From: Mycetocola sp.
GTDB taxonomy: Bacteria; Actinomycetota; Actinomycetes; Actinomycetales; Microbacteriaceae
Assembly (NCBI RefSeq): GCF_025464835.1
Contig: NZ_JAODMP010000040.1
Span: 1-33,104, forward strand
Direction: 5' to 3'
Length of the DNA: 33,104 nucleotides
Part shown: in pieces, positions 25,543 to 33,104 of the stretch
Position numbering within the stretch: position 1 is the stretch's first letter
Layout: every line of letters starts with the position of its first letter
Position numbers and translations under genes: made by a program
Notes under the pieces: generated by a model
Databases searched by the model: none
What the model was told of the DNA's origin: nothing
Seen by the model: only the letters and a program-made list of their open reading frames with translations

Positions 25543-26325
25543 TCAGACTCGGCGACGCAGGCGGCGTTCCTCGAGCAGGGGGAGCGCCAGATCGACGCGG
25601 TCGGTGATGATGCCGTCCACCCCCATATCGAGAAGCCTGTGCATGTCGTCCGGGGAATTCACCGTCCACACGTGGACCTCGACGCCGGCACGGTGGAACG
25701 TCCGCACGGTGCCGCGCGTGACCAGGCGCGTGTTCCGGTGCCGCTCAGGGACCTGGACACAACGGATGCCGCCGAGCGCCGCGCGAACCAGCGCGGCAGA
25801 GCCTGCGCGTGCGGCGAGAAAGGCGCGAGTGAACCGCTGCGACGACGCCGATGACACCACCCCGGGCACCAGGTCGGCGGCGCGCGCCCGCCGACCCTCA
25901 TCGAAGGACGTGACCAAGACGCGGTCGGCGGCACGTTCAGCGAGGATGGCGCGGGCAACGGGCCCAGCCGCTTGCTCCGATTTGATATCGATGTTGAACC
26001 GGGCGGTGGGGAAGACGACAAGGGCAGCCGCGAGGGTCGGCACGCGGGAACCACCACCCAGGTCGAGTTGGCGCAGCTGCCTCAGGGTGAGGTCGCGCAC
26101 CGGATGCGCCACCCCGTCCACAACGATGTCTGGGTCGTGGACCAGGACGGCGACGCCGTCGGCTGTCGCGTGGGCATCCGTTTCGAGGTAGATGGCGCCC
26201 ACATCCGTCGCCGCCTGGAACGCCGCGATCGTGTTCTCCGGCACTCCAAGGGCGAGCCCTCGATGGGCAAGGATGCGCGGACCCGGCGGATCGAAAAACC
26301 GCGAGTCCGCGCTTTCCAGGGTCAC
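25543..26325 (-). CDS. Glycerophosphodiester phosphodiesterase family protein, 260 aa
   Basis: Hydrolyses glycerophosphodiesters to sn-glycerol 3-phosphate and an alcohol, with metal dependence, on a TIM-barrel fold. The active-site residues are in place: His21-Arg22 in AHRG, Glu30-Asn31-Thr32 in PENT, Glu48 and Asp50 in YLETDAHA, His63 in LVHDPD, and a Lys in FNIDIKSE. The barrel closes with VHVWTVNSPDDMHRLLDMGVDGIITDRVD. No signal peptide, so likely cytoplasmic and used in lipid turnover. GTG 26325 lies 3 bp after the SPFH stop, so it is the last gene of a nfeD-SPFH-GDPD operon on the minus strand. Confidence 0.93.
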   Translation of the reverse strand: MTLESADSRFFDPPGPRILAHRGLALGVPENTIAAFQAATDVGAIYLETDAHATADGVAVLVHDPDIVVDGVAHPVRDLTLRQLRQLDLGGGSRVPTLAAALVVFPTARFNIDIKSEQAAGPVARAILAERAADRVLVTSFDEGRRARAADLVPGVVSSASSQRFTRAFLAARAGSAALVRAALGGIRCVQVPERHRNTRLVTRGTVRTFHRAGVEVHVWTVNSPDDMHRLLDMGVDGIITDRVDLALPLLEERRLRRRV

Positions 26326-26328
26326 TCA

Positions 26329-27348
26329 CTACTCGGAGATCGGCGGAAGCGGAGAGGCAGGGGGAGCAGACGCCTGAGGAGTGTCTGGCGGGAAAATGCT
26401 CGATGGAACGTCAGGGGTCGGAGCGCCAGGGGAGTACGGTCGGTCGTCGCCGTTTCCCGGCACGAACGCCTTCCCGAGTCCCTTCAACGCCTCGGTCAGC
26501 TCGGACGGGATGATCCACAGCTTGTTCGCTGAACCGTCCGCCAGCTTCGGCAGGGTCTGCAGGTACTGGTACGCCAGCAGCTTGGGGTCCGGGTTGCCGC
26601 GATGGATCGCGTCGAAGACGGTCGTGATCGCCTCAGCTTCACCCTGTGCCCGAAGGACAGCGGCTTTCGCGTCACCCTCAGCGCTGAGGATCGCCGCCTG
26701 CCTGGCGCCTTCGGCGGTCAGGATCGCCGACTGCTTGGTCCCCTCAGCGGTAAGGATGAGCGCGCGGCGATCCCGCTCCGCACGCATCTGCTTCTCCATC
26801 GAGTCCTGGATGGAGTGGGGCGGATCGATTGCCTTGAGCTCCACCCGGCCCACCCGGATGCCCCACTTGCCCGTCGCCTCGTCCAGGACCACCCTCAACT
26901 GGCCGTTGATGTTGTCGCGGCTGGTGAGGGCTTCCTCGAGGTTGAGGCCACCGACGACGTTGCGCAGCGTCGTGGTGGTGAGCTGCTCGACCGCGCCGAG
27001 GTAGTTCGCGATCTCATAGGTCGCAGCGCGGGCATCCGTCACCTGGAAGTAGACGACCGTGTCGATCGACACAACGAGGTTGTCTTCGGTGATGACCGGC
27101 TGCGGCGGGAACGAGACCACCTGTTCCCGCATGTCGATCAGTGGGCGTACCCGGTCGATGAACGGCACGAGGATGTTCAGCCCGGGCTGGAGCGTCTTGT
27201 GGTAGCGGCCGAGGCGTTCCACCACGCCCGCGCTCGCCTGGGGGATGATCCGGATGGCGCGGAACAGCACCACGAGGATGAAGATGAGGACGACGACGCC
27301 GATGATCCACGCCACCACCGTCCCGATGAGGTCGGATGGGTTCTCCAT
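26329..27348 (-). CDS. SPFH/band-7 (stomatin/paraslipin-like) membrane protein, 339 aa
   Basis: Forms large ring oligomers in the membrane and is linked to microdomain organisation and membrane protein quality control. An N-terminal hydrophobic helix (about 8-30, IGTVVAWIIGVVVLIFILVVLF) precedes the SPFH domain (about 33-200: RIIPQASAGVVERLGRYHKTLQPGLNILVPFID, then VRVELKAIDPP). A long Ala/Glu-rich coiled coil with repeated TAEGxxQ/AAILxAEG units spans about 195-245, and the tail is Pro-rich (GAPTPDVPSSIFPPDTPQASAPPASPLPP). The ATG at 27348 abuts the TAA stop of the upstream NfeD-like gene, the standard pairing of these two families. Confidence 0.95.
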   Translation of the reverse strand: MENPSDLIGTVVAWIIGVVVLIFILVVLFRAIRIIPQASAGVVERLGRYHKTLQPGLNILVPFIDRVRPLIDMREQVVSFPPQPVITEDNLVVSIDTVVYFQVTDARAATYEIANYLGAVEQLTTTTLRNVVGGLNLEEALTSRDNINGQLRVVLDEATGKWGIRVGRVELKAIDPPHSIQDSMEKQMRAERDRRALILTAEGTKQSAILTAEGARQAAILSAEGDAKAAVLRAQGEAEAITTVFDAIHRGNPDPKLLAYQYLQTLPKLADGSANKLWIIPSELTEALKGLGKAFVPGNGDDRPYSPGAPTPDVPSSIFPPDTPQASAPPASPLPPISE

Positions 27349-27816
27349 TTAGGCATTCCTCTCTTGGGGCACAACGACAGCCGTCGCGCCTTCGATGGCG
27401 AGCACCCGGACGGAGGTGCCGGGTCCGAGGCTTCTCGCGGGGGAGTCGACGGGAACCATGGCGGTCCACAGCTCACCGTTCGCGAGTCTGACCTGGCCGC
27501 CGTGATTCGAAACGGTCTGGACCACCTGCCCGCGGGCGCCCAGCAAGGCGTCGACGTTGCTTTTCGCAGGGTCCTCGCCCTTGCGCAGGGCGCGGAGCAG
27601 GGACGGGCGCACGACGAGGAGAAGAAGAACGGATGCCGCCGCACCGATGAGAAGCTGCCCCCACCACGGCACACCGAGAAACCCCGACAGGAGACCGATG
27701 GCGCTGCCGATGGCGAGCATCAGGAAGGTGAACTGGAGGCTCAGCATCTCGATGGTGATGAAGAGGAGGATGAGGACCAGCCAGATGACCCATGAATACT
27801 GCACGATCCAGTCCAT
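27349..27816 (-). CDS. NfeD-like membrane protein with C-terminal OB-fold domain, 155 aa
   Basis: Short-form NfeD protein, the usual operon partner of SPFH proteins. Three membrane helices lie in the first 75 residues (WVIWLVLILLFITIEML; FTFLMLAIGSAIGLLSGFLG; WWGQLLIGAAASVLLLLVV), followed by a cytoplasmic OB-fold NfeD domain (about 90-155, VDALLGARGQVVQTVSNHGGQVRLANGELWTAM ... VRVLAIEGATAVVV). The Ser protease domain of long NfeD proteins is absent, as in most short forms. ATG 27816 with AGGTG upstream is preferred; the frame stays open to 27954 but that adds no homologous sequence. It is first in the operon and diverges from the SDR gene. Confidence 0.92.
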   Translation of the reverse strand: MDWIVQYSWVIWLVLILLFITIEMLSLQFTFLMLAIGSAIGLLSGFLGVPWWGQLLIGAAASVLLLLVVRPSLLRALRKGEDPAKSNVDALLGARGQVVQTVSNHGGQVRLANGELWTAMVPVDSPARSLGPGTSVRVLAIEGATAVVVPQERNA

Positions 27817-27956
27817 ACCGCACCTTTCCGCTGACGCCGAGGCCGATCCTTCTTGGAATCTATCAGGTGCGCGCGGTCCGCCGGAGAGTTTTTGGTAGTG
27901 TCGGACGCTGGGGCTGCAGCCGCCGCGCGCTCCACCGTCGTCTAAGGAGCTCACCG

Positions 27957-28727
27957 TTGTCCAACCCCCTCGCCGCAGGTTCCCTCACCGGCAAGAACGT
28001 CCTCGTCACCGGATCGTCGCGGGGGATCGGCGCCGACACCGTGCGGTACTTCGCTGAGGCGGGCGCTAACGTCGTCATCAACTTCCGTAACAAGGAGTCC
28101 CGGGCGGTCAAGCTCGCCGACCAGCTCCGCGCCCACGGCGGAACCGCGCTCACGGTCGGAGCGGACCTGACAGACCCCGCGTCCGTCCAGTCCATGTTCA
28201 CCCAGGTGGCCGAGCAGTACGGCCACCTCGACATCCTCGTCCTGAACGCGTCGGGCGGCATGGAGAGCGGGATGGCCGCTGACTATGCCATGCAGCTCAA
28301 CCGTGACGCCCAGCTCAATGTGCTCGACGCCGCCCTGCCGCTACTCGGCGCCGGATCGCGGGTCGTGTTCGTCACGAGCCATCAGGCGCACTTCATCCGC
28401 ACCACACCGACGATGCCGGAGTACGAGCCTGTCGCCCAGTCGAAGCGGGCCGGTGAGGACGCGCTCCGCGCCCGTATCCCGGAACTCGCCGAGAAAGGCA
28501 TCGGTTTCGTTGTGGTCTCCGGCGACATGATCGAGGGCACGATCACCGCAACCCTGCTGGAGCGTGCGAACCCTGGCGCGATCAGCGCCCGCAAGGATGC
28601 CGCAGGCAAGTTGTACAACGTGGGGGAGTTCGCCGCCGAGGTCGCATCGGCCGCTGTCGAGCCCATCCCGGCCGAGAACACGCGCTACGTCGGCGACACG
28701 GCGGACTTCGGCGACAAGCGCGACTGA
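27957..28727 (+). CDS. SDR-family oxidoreductase with atypical active site, 256 aa
   Basis: A classical short-chain dehydrogenase/reductase by fold. The cofactor motif is TGSSRGIG (18-25), and ADLTDPAS and LVLNASGG (the NNAG counterpart) follow. The catalytic Ser is Ser141 in VFVTSHQ. The expected YxxxK is changed: the region reads EYEPVAQSKRAGED, so Lys163 is preceded at the Tyr position by Val159, while Tyr156 lies three residues earlier. INFRN after strand 2 suggests NADP preference. Start TTG 27957 is supported by a strong AAGGAG 7 nt upstream; other in-frame starts upstream lack one and reach into the NfeD gene. Reaction unknown; activity may be altered or use Tyr156. Confidence 0.88.
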   Translation: MSNPLAAGSLTGKNVLVTGSSRGIGADTVRYFAEAGANVVINFRNKESRAVKLADQLRAHGGTALTVGADLTDPASVQSMFTQVAEQYGHLDILVLNASGGMESGMAADYAMQLNRDAQLNVLDAALPLLGAGSRVVFVTSHQAHFIRTTPTMPEYEPVAQSKRAGEDALRARIPELAEKGIGFVVVSGDMIEGTITATLLERANPGAISARKDAAGKLYNVGEFAAEVASAAVEPIPAENTRYVGDTADFGDKRD

Positions 28728-28785
28728 CCGGCAGTACTCGCGGAACGGCTGCTCCCGGCGGGTATGGTCGTCCGACGCAGGGGGG

Positions 28786-28791
28786 TAAACT
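28786..28791 (+). promoter_or_regulatory. Possible -10 element of the uvrA-like gene
   Basis: TAAACT in the 154-bp gap after the SDR gene, giving a leader of about 85 nt before ATG 28882. No clear -35 is seen. The rest of this gap shows no other feature. Confidence 0.3.
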
Positions 28792-28881
28792 GCCCACCGT
28801 CGGCGCGACGGCTCGCCAAGCCGTTCGTGCTCGCGGGGCGCGCAGACCGCGCAAGCGGCCCCTTCGACGGACGGAGCCAGG

Positions 28882-31272
28882 ATGAGCACGAGCGCCACAG
28901 CGGACACGCAGTCGCCTGCATCCCACGTTGCAGACAACCACGACCGGATCCGGGTGCAGGGCGCCCGGGTCAACAATCTCAAGGACATCAGCCTTGAGAT
29001 CCCCAAGCGCCGACTGACCGTGTTCACCGGCGTCTCCGGATCCGGCAAAAGTTCGCTCGTCTTCGGCGCGATCGCCGCCGAGTCGCAGCGGATGATCAAC
29101 GAGACCTACAGCGCTTTCCTGCAGGGCTTCATGCCCTCGCTGGCACGACCGGACGTCGACGTGCTCGAAGGCCTGACAACAGCGATCATCGTCGACCAGG
29201 AACGAATGGGCGCGAATTCCCGCTCAACAGTCGGCACGGCCACCGACGTCAACGCGACGTTGCGCATCATCTTCAGCCGGCTCGGCCAGCCCCACATCGG
29301 ATCGCCTCAGGCGTTCTCCTTCAACGTCGCATCGATCAGCGGAGCCGGAGCTGTCACCCTCGAACGCGGCGGGAAAACCCTCAAGGAGCGGCGCAGCTTC
29401 GAGATCACCGGCGGCATGTGCCCCCGCTGTGAGGGGATGGGAACGGTGAACGACATCGACCTCACCCAGCTCTACGACGACTCCAAATCCCTGGCCGACG
29501 GCGCCATGACCATCCCCGGATACACGGCCGACGGCTGGGGTGTCAGAATCTTCACCGGATCCGGTTTTCTCGACCCGAACAAACCGATCCGCGATTACAC
29601 CAAGAAGGAACTGAACGACTTCCTCTACCGCGAACCGGTCAAAGTGAAGATCGGCGACATCAACATGACCTACGAGGGGCTGATTCCGAAGGTTCAGAAG
29701 TCGTTCCTCGCCAAGGACCGTGAAGCGATGCAGCCACACATCCGGGCGTTCGTGGACCGCGCGGTCACCTTCACCACCTGTTCGGACTGCAACGGAACCC
29801 GCCTCAACGAGGGGGCACGGTCAGCCCGGGTGGCCGGTCTCAACATCGCCGAGGCATGCGCCATGCAGATCAGCGACCTGGCCGCGTGGGTTCACAACCT
29901 GAATGAGCCATCGGTGGCGCCGCTGCTGGCCGCCCTGCAGGAAACACTCGACTCGTTCGTTGAGATCGGGCTCGGCTACCTGTCGCTTGACCGCCCGGCC
30001 GGCACCCTTTCCGGTGGTGAGGCCCAGCGCACCAAGATGATCAGGCACCTGGGGTCGTCGCTCACCGACGTCACGTACGTCTTCGACGAGCCCACCATCG
30101 GTCTGCACCCTCACGACATCGAACGGATGAATGAGTTGCTGCTGCAGCTGCGGGACAAGGGGAACACTGTGCTCGTGGTCGAGCACAAGCCCGAGATGAT
30201 CGCCATCGCCGACCACATCATCGATCTCGGCCCCGGCGCAGGGACGGCCGGAGGCACCATCTGCTTCCAGGGCACTCTCGATGGGTTGCGGGCGAGCGAC
30301 ACCCTGACCGGACGCCACCTCCACGACCGGGTCTCGCTCAAGCAGACGGTGCGCATGTCGAAGGGTGCACTCCAGATCCGCGGGGCGACGAAACACAACC
30401 TGCAGAACGTGGACGTCGACATTCCGCTCGGTGTGCTCGTCGTGCTCACCGGCGTCGCCGGATCCGGAAAGAGTTCGCTGGTGCACGGGTCGATTCCCAC
30501 GGGTGCCGGAGTGGTGTCGATCGACCAGGGAGCGATTCGTGGATCCCGCAGGAGCAACCCCGCGACGTACACCGGGATGCTCGAACCGATCCGGAAGGCG
30601 TTCGCGAAAGCGAACGGGGTGAAGCCTGCGCTGTTCAGCTCCAACTCCGAGGGCGCCTGCCCGGTCTGCAACGGCGCAGGAGTCATCTACACCGACCTGG
30701 GCATGATGGCGACGGTCGAGTCGCCCTGTGAGGTCTGTGAGGGGAAGCGGTTCCAGGCTGAGGTCCTCGAGTACCGCCTCGGCGGACGTGACATCAGCGA
30801 AGTGCTGGCGATGTCGGTGGCTGAGGCGGAGGAGTTCTTCGGCAAGGGGGCGGCACGCACACCCGCCGCTCACGCCGTCCTTGACCGGCTGTCCGATGTC
30901 GGTCTCGGTTATCTCAGCCTCGGCCAGCCGCTCACAACGCTGTCCGGCGGCGAACGGCAGCGACTCAAACTCGCCACGCAGATGGCCGAGACGGGTGGCG
31001 TGTACATCCTCGATGAGCCGACCACCGGACTGCACCTGGCCGACGTGGAGAACCTGCTCGGGCTGCTAGACCGTCTCGTCGACTCGGGCAAGTCCGTGAT
31101 CGTCGTCGAGCACCACCAGGCGGTCATGGCTCACGCCGACTGGATCATCGACCTCGGCCCAGGCGCCGGCCACGACGGCGGTCGTGTCGTCTTCGAGGGC
31201 ACCCCGGCCGATCTGGTCGCTGCCCGGTCGACCCTGACCGGTGAACACCTGGCGACGTACGTCGGACGGTGA
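28882..31272 (+). CDS. UvrA-like ABC ATPase lacking the UvrB-binding domain, 796 aa
   Basis: A tandem ABC ATPase of the UvrA family. Walker A sites are GVSGSGKSS (50-58) and GVAGSGKSS (524-532), signatures LSGGEAQR (376-383) and LSGGERQR (687-694), and Walker B sites VFDEPT (Asp402) and ILDEPT (Asp711). Zinc-type CxxC pairs occur in [24 protein letters not shown] and CEVCEGKR. At 796 residues it is about 150 shorter than standard UvrA (about 940-960). The segment after [25 protein letters not shown] runs straight into FSFNV, so the UvrB-binding region is missing. That matches UvrA2/DrrC-type proteins linked to antibiotic or DNA-damaging-drug tolerance rather than canonical repair. ATG 28882 has GGAGCCAGG upstream. 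It is not the genome's main uvrA. Confidence 0.93.
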   Translation: MSTSATADTQSPASHVADNHDRIRVQGARVNNLKDISLEIPKRRLTVFTGVSGSGKSSLVFGAIAAESQRMINETYSAFLQGFMPSLARPDVDVLEGLTTAIIVDQERMGANSRSTVGTATDVNATLRIIFSRLGQPHIGSPQAFSFNVASISGAGAVTLERGGKTLKERRSFEITGGMCPRCEGMGTVNDIDLTQLYDDSKSLADGAMTIPGYTADGWGVRIFTGSGFLDPNKPIRDYTKKELNDFLYREPVKVKIGDINMTYEGLIPKVQKSFLAKDREAMQPHIRAFVDRAVTFTTCSDCNGTRLNEGARSARVAGLNIAEACAMQISDLAAWVHNLNEPSVAPLLAALQETLDSFVEIGLGYLSLDRPAGTLSGGEAQRTKMIRHLGSSLTDVTYVFDEPTIGLHPHDIERMNELLLQLRDKGNTVLVVEHKPEMIAIADHIIDLGPGAGTAGGTICFQGTLDGLRASDTLTGRHLHDRVSLKQTVRMSKGALQIRGATKHNLQNVDVDIPLGVLVVLTGVAGSGKSSLVHGSIPTGAGVVSIDQGAIRGSRRSNPATYTGMLEPIRKAFAKANGVKPALFSSNSEGACPVCNGAGVIYTDLGMMATVESPCEVCEGKRFQAEVLEYRLGGRDISEVLAMSVAEAEEFFGKGAARTPAAHAVLDRLSDVGLGYLSLGQPLTTLSGGERQRLKLATQMAETGGVYILDEPTTGLHLADVENLLGLLDRLVDSGKSVIVVEHHQAVMAHADWIIDLGPGAGHDGGRVVFEGTPADLVAARSTLTGEHLATYVGR

Positions 31273-31287
31273 GAGGCTCCCTGCGCA

Positions 31288-31303
31288 CACGTTATGTCAA
31301 GTA
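31288..31303 (+). repeat. Direct repeat, copy 1 (CACGTTATGTCAAGTA)
   Basis: Matches copy 2 at 31648-31663 in 15 of 16 positions. On the minus strand it contains TTGACA, a perfect -35-like word, so a promoter role is another reading. The copies are exactly 360 bp apart and in the same orientation. Confidence 0.8.
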
Positions 31304-31529
31304 ATACCGGACCGGTGGGCGAGCCACGAGGGGACGGAAGGCGCGCATGCGCCCCCGAGCATGGCTCAACGACGCTGAGCGCAGCCCGACGTGCGCGAAT
31401 CGACTGATCCAGGCTATTCAACGACGTTCTCCGCCCCTTGAACCTCGAACAACCGGCGCGTCATTCGTCGCTCCGGGATGCCGTCGCGTCGGCCCTGCGG
31501 CAATGCAGCTGGCTGCTTCGGCAGCGGCA

Positions 31530-31571
31530 GCGTTGCCGCGGGCGCGTTGCCGCGGGCGCGTTGCCGCGGGC
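31530..31571 (+). repeat. 14-bp tandem repeat, 3 perfect copies
   Basis: The unit GCGTTGCCGCGGGC occurs three times without gap at 31530-31543, 31544-31557 and 31558-31571. Fourteen is not a multiple of three, which argues against coding. The unit contains the CCGCGG palindrome. There are no spacers, so this is not a CRISPR array. Confidence 0.95.
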
Positions 31572-31641
31572 GAGCGAGCGGGTTTGAGAAGGGGCTGGCG
31601 TGAGGCACCCGCTTCCCGCCACCCCTTTCGAGAGTGTGCCG

Positions 31642-31663
31642 ATAATGCACATTATGTCAAGTA
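31642..31663 (+). repeat. Inverted repeat ATAATG-CA-CATTAT joined to direct repeat copy 2
   Basis: A perfect 6-bp inverted repeat with a 2-bp centre (31642-31655) overlaps the second CACATTATGTCAAGTA repeat (31648-31663). Copy 1 lacks the inverted repeat. This could be an operator or the trace of an element end. Confidence 0.75.
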
Positions 31664-31858
31664 GGACTTCACCCGTCGGCCGGGTGCCCTGATCGCTTGC
31701 GGTACAGAATCCTCTAACCGAGGGGGCACGCTGCCGCGTGCCGGATGCCTGGATCGATTCAAGGCCCTGGAATACGATGCCACGTGAGGGAGTGATTGGA
31801 TCGACTCCTGCTTTGCGGCACGATGCCTGAGTCGGTCCCGACCTCCGGCACAATGGCC

Positions 31859-31914
31859 ACGCGCCCCCCAAAGTGGGGTCAGCGCGTCAGGGGAACCTGA
31901 GGTACTCTCAGTTT
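31859..31914 (+). promoter_or_regulatory. Two consecutive hairpins upstream of the UXS-like gene
   Basis: ACGCGC...GCGCGT (31859-31864, 31882-31887) encloses an inner CCCCA-AAG-TGGGG stem. It is followed by a CTGAG-GTACT-CTCAG stem (31897-31911) that can extend by a few pairs. They lie about 190-240 bp before the TTG start of the next gene. They could be a terminator for upstream transcription or a structured leader; no T-run is present. Confidence 0.35.
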
Positions 31915-32101
31915 ACCCGTTAGGCCTCTCCCGGCTTCAATGTTGGCCTGCGCTCCGCGCTTCAGGTGCACCACTGGAAAGCACAGCTCGTCGACTCCCC
32001 CTCCCCCTCCCCAGGGTGTCGGGCCCCTGCTTCGCGTTGCAGTTCCTGCGCACTTCTTCTTGCCCCGCTCTGAGGCTCAACATCTGAAAAGAGGTACAAC
32101 C

Positions 32102-33104
32102 TTGCACATCGTCGTGTCTGGCGGGGCCGGATTCCTGGGCTCTCACCTTTGTGAGGCCCTTCTCTGGCGGGGGGACTCGGTGACGTGTGTCGACAATCTG
32201 TCGACCGGCCGCCTCGAGAATCTCTCGTCAATCACCGATCACCCCGAGTTCACCTACATCCAGGCGGATGTCACAGAGGACATCGGCATGAGACGTCCGG
32301 TAGATGCCGTCGCTCACCTCGCCAGCGCCGCATCACCGCCCGACTACCACCGCATGCCTCTCGAGACGCTTCTCGTCGGCAGCCGCGGCACCGAGCAAAT
32401 GCTCGCGCTGGCGCACCGCAACTCGGCACGATTCATCGTCGCGTCGACCAGCGAGATCTACGGCGACCCGCACGTGCACCCTCAGCGCGAGGATTATTGG
32501 GGGAATGTCAACTCGATCGGGCCCCGCAGTGTCTACGACGAGGCCAAGCGCTACGCCGAGGCCGTTACGATGGCTTATTCGCGCACTCTCGGCACAAACA
32601 CCGGCATCGTGCGCATTTTCAACACCTACGGGCCGCGTATGCGAGCGATCGATGGACGCGTCGTCACGTCGTTCATCGCGCAAGCTCTCAACGGTGACCC
32701 GTTGACCGTCTACGGCGACGGTTCCCAGACGCGCAGCTTCTGCTACGTCGACGACCTGATCCGCGGGCTCGTCGCGATGATCGACTCACACGAGACCGGC
32801 CCGATCAACATCGGCAACCCGTCTGAGCGAACCGTCGCCAGCCTTGCTGAACTTGTCATCGCTATCTCCGGCTCGAACTCTGAAATCGAATATTTCCCGT
32901 TGCCGCAGGACGACCCGACGAGGCGGCGCCCCGACATCGAACTCGCCCTCAAGCAACTCTCGTGGACTCCCTGCGTGGCGATCCTGGAAGGCCTGAAGCG
33001 CACTGTCGAGTGGTTCGCTTCACGACCCGAAGAGGTTCGCGAGGCCGCAGCCGCTCTCCGCGGCGGACAAACCAGCGAAAAGACCGCCGTCGCCCGCCAG
33101 TTCG
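32102..33104 (+). CDS. UDP-glucuronate decarboxylase-like NAD-dependent epimerase/dehydratase, C-terminus cut
   Basis: 334 residues are visible and the frame is open at the right edge. It is an extended SDR: cofactor site GGAGFLGS (7-14), CVDNLSTG after strand 2, HLASAASPPDYHRMPLETLLVG, active-site region STSEIYGDP (Ser117), and Tyr145-xxx-Lys149 in VYDEAKRYAEA. ASPPDY, EDYWGNVNSIGPRSVYDEAKR and FNTYGPRM are hallmarks of UDP-glucuronate decarboxylase (UXS), which makes UDP-xylose with bound NAD. Related dTDP-glucose dehydratases are a less likely alternative. Start TTG 32102 has AAGAGG 7 nt upstream. About 325 residues complete the usual fold, so the stop should lie just outside. It probably opens a cell-surface polysaccharide cluster. 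Confidence 0.9.
   Translation, partial: MHIVVSGGAGFLGSHLCEALLWRGDSVTCVDNLSTGRLENLSSITDHPEFTYIQADVTEDIGMRRPVDAVAHLASAASPPDYHRMPLETLLVGSRGTEQMLALAHRNSARFIVASTSEIYGDPHVHPQREDYWGNVNSIGPRSVYDEAKRYAEAVTMAYSRTLGTNTGIVRIFNTYGPRMRAIDGRVVTSFIAQALNGDPLTVYGDGSQTRSFCYVDDLIRGLVAMIDSHETGPINIGNPSERTVASLAELVIAISGSNSEIEYFPLPQDDPTRRRPDIELALKQLSWTPCVAILEGLKRTVEWFASRPEEVREAAAALRGGQTSEKTAVARQF

Larger units (their letters stand above)
31273..32101. other. 829-bp stretch without a convincing gene; repeat- and hairpin-rich
   Basis: No frame here has both a plausible start and family-like sequence. It holds direct repeats at 31288-31303 and 31648-31663, a 14-bp tandem triplication (31530-31571), an inverted repeat ATAATG-CA-CATTAT (31642-31655), and hairpins at 31725-31742, 31859-31887 and 31894-31914. 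On the minus strand two short peptides around the direct repeats look alike ([11 protein letters not shown] and PTGEVLLDIMC), suggesting a duplicated or decayed segment such as an insertion-sequence remnant. The last 15 bp hold the ribosome site of the following gene. Confidence 0.6.

Noticed and set aside
31530-31571. CRISPR-like repeats
   Set aside because: Three 14-bp units abut with no spacers, and no cas genes are present in the window.
31414-31650. 78-codon minus-strand frame ending RRLFEVQGAENVVE
   Set aside because: The middle is translated tandem repeat (Arg/Pro/Ala), the start has no ribosome site, and no family is recognisable. It could be part of a decayed element but is not supportable as a gene.
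31937-32146. Minus-strand frame overlapping the UXS-like start
   Set aside because: It overlaps the conserved nucleotide-binding start of the UXS-like gene and shows no family signature.

Overview
The window reads as a chromosomal segment of a high-G+C actinobacterium, most likely from the Microbacteriaceae or a close relative. The evidence is lineage-marker genes: the mycothiol ligase mshC, the paired WYL regulators pafB and pafC, the RNA-polymerase-binding protein rbpA, an actinobacterial HelY helicase and a separate lnt. Codons mostly end in G or C, starts are often GTG, and many genes appear to have leaderless promoters (TAGGNT a few bases before GTG). Placement to family is inference; no 16S rRNA gene is present.

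Left part (1-10.2 kb). A trehalose synthase gene (treS) runs off the left edge on the minus strand. Divergent from it are an alpha/beta hydrolase and an overlapping small protein that resembles half of a glycosyltransferase. Then comes an NAD-dependent epimerase pseudogene with at least six frame changes. A Sir2 deacylase (minus) and a SpoU/TrmH RNA methyltransferase (plus) diverge from a perfect inverted repeat. Next are a membrane-anchored D,D-carboxypeptidase, an SGNH hydrolase (minus), a large SF2 helicase and an unrecognised 178-residue protein. That last gene lies just beyond the 3' end of a tRNA-Leu(GAG) gene, with a strong hairpin between them.

Middle part (10.4-25.5 kb) is conserved housekeeping sequence. 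It holds an M20 peptidase, uppP (lipid carrier recycling), mshC (mycothiol), a PAC2-family protein (minus), a HAD phosphatase overlapping trmI (tRNA m1A58), an FKBP lipoprotein, pafB-pafC (DNA-damage regulators), tatA-tatC (folded-protein export), helY, lnt (lipoprotein acylation) and convergent rbpA. From memory, this order resembles the mycobacterial block from uppP/mshC to rbpA. The Pup/proteasome genes that lie between trmI and pafB in mycobacteria are absent here. Lnt and Tat fit with export of lipoproteins such as the FKBP protein encoded just upstream.

Right part (25.5-33.1 kb). A compact minus-strand operon encodes an NfeD-like protein, an SPFH/band-7 protein and a glycerophosphodiester phosphodiesterase. 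Divergent from it are an SDR oxidoreductase with an atypical active site and a UvrA-like ATPase lacking the UvrB-binding domain. An 829-bp stretch without a convincing gene follows, containing direct repeats exactly 360 bp apart, a 14-bp tandem triplication and several hairpins. The window ends inside a UDP-glucuronate decarboxylase-like gene, which suggests the start of a surface-polysaccharide region. No complete new system is evident. The points most worth a second look are the paired CAATTC/GAATTG operators, the repeat-rich 31.3-32.1 kb spacer, the proteasome-free pafBC locus and the unknown gene beside tRNA-Leu.
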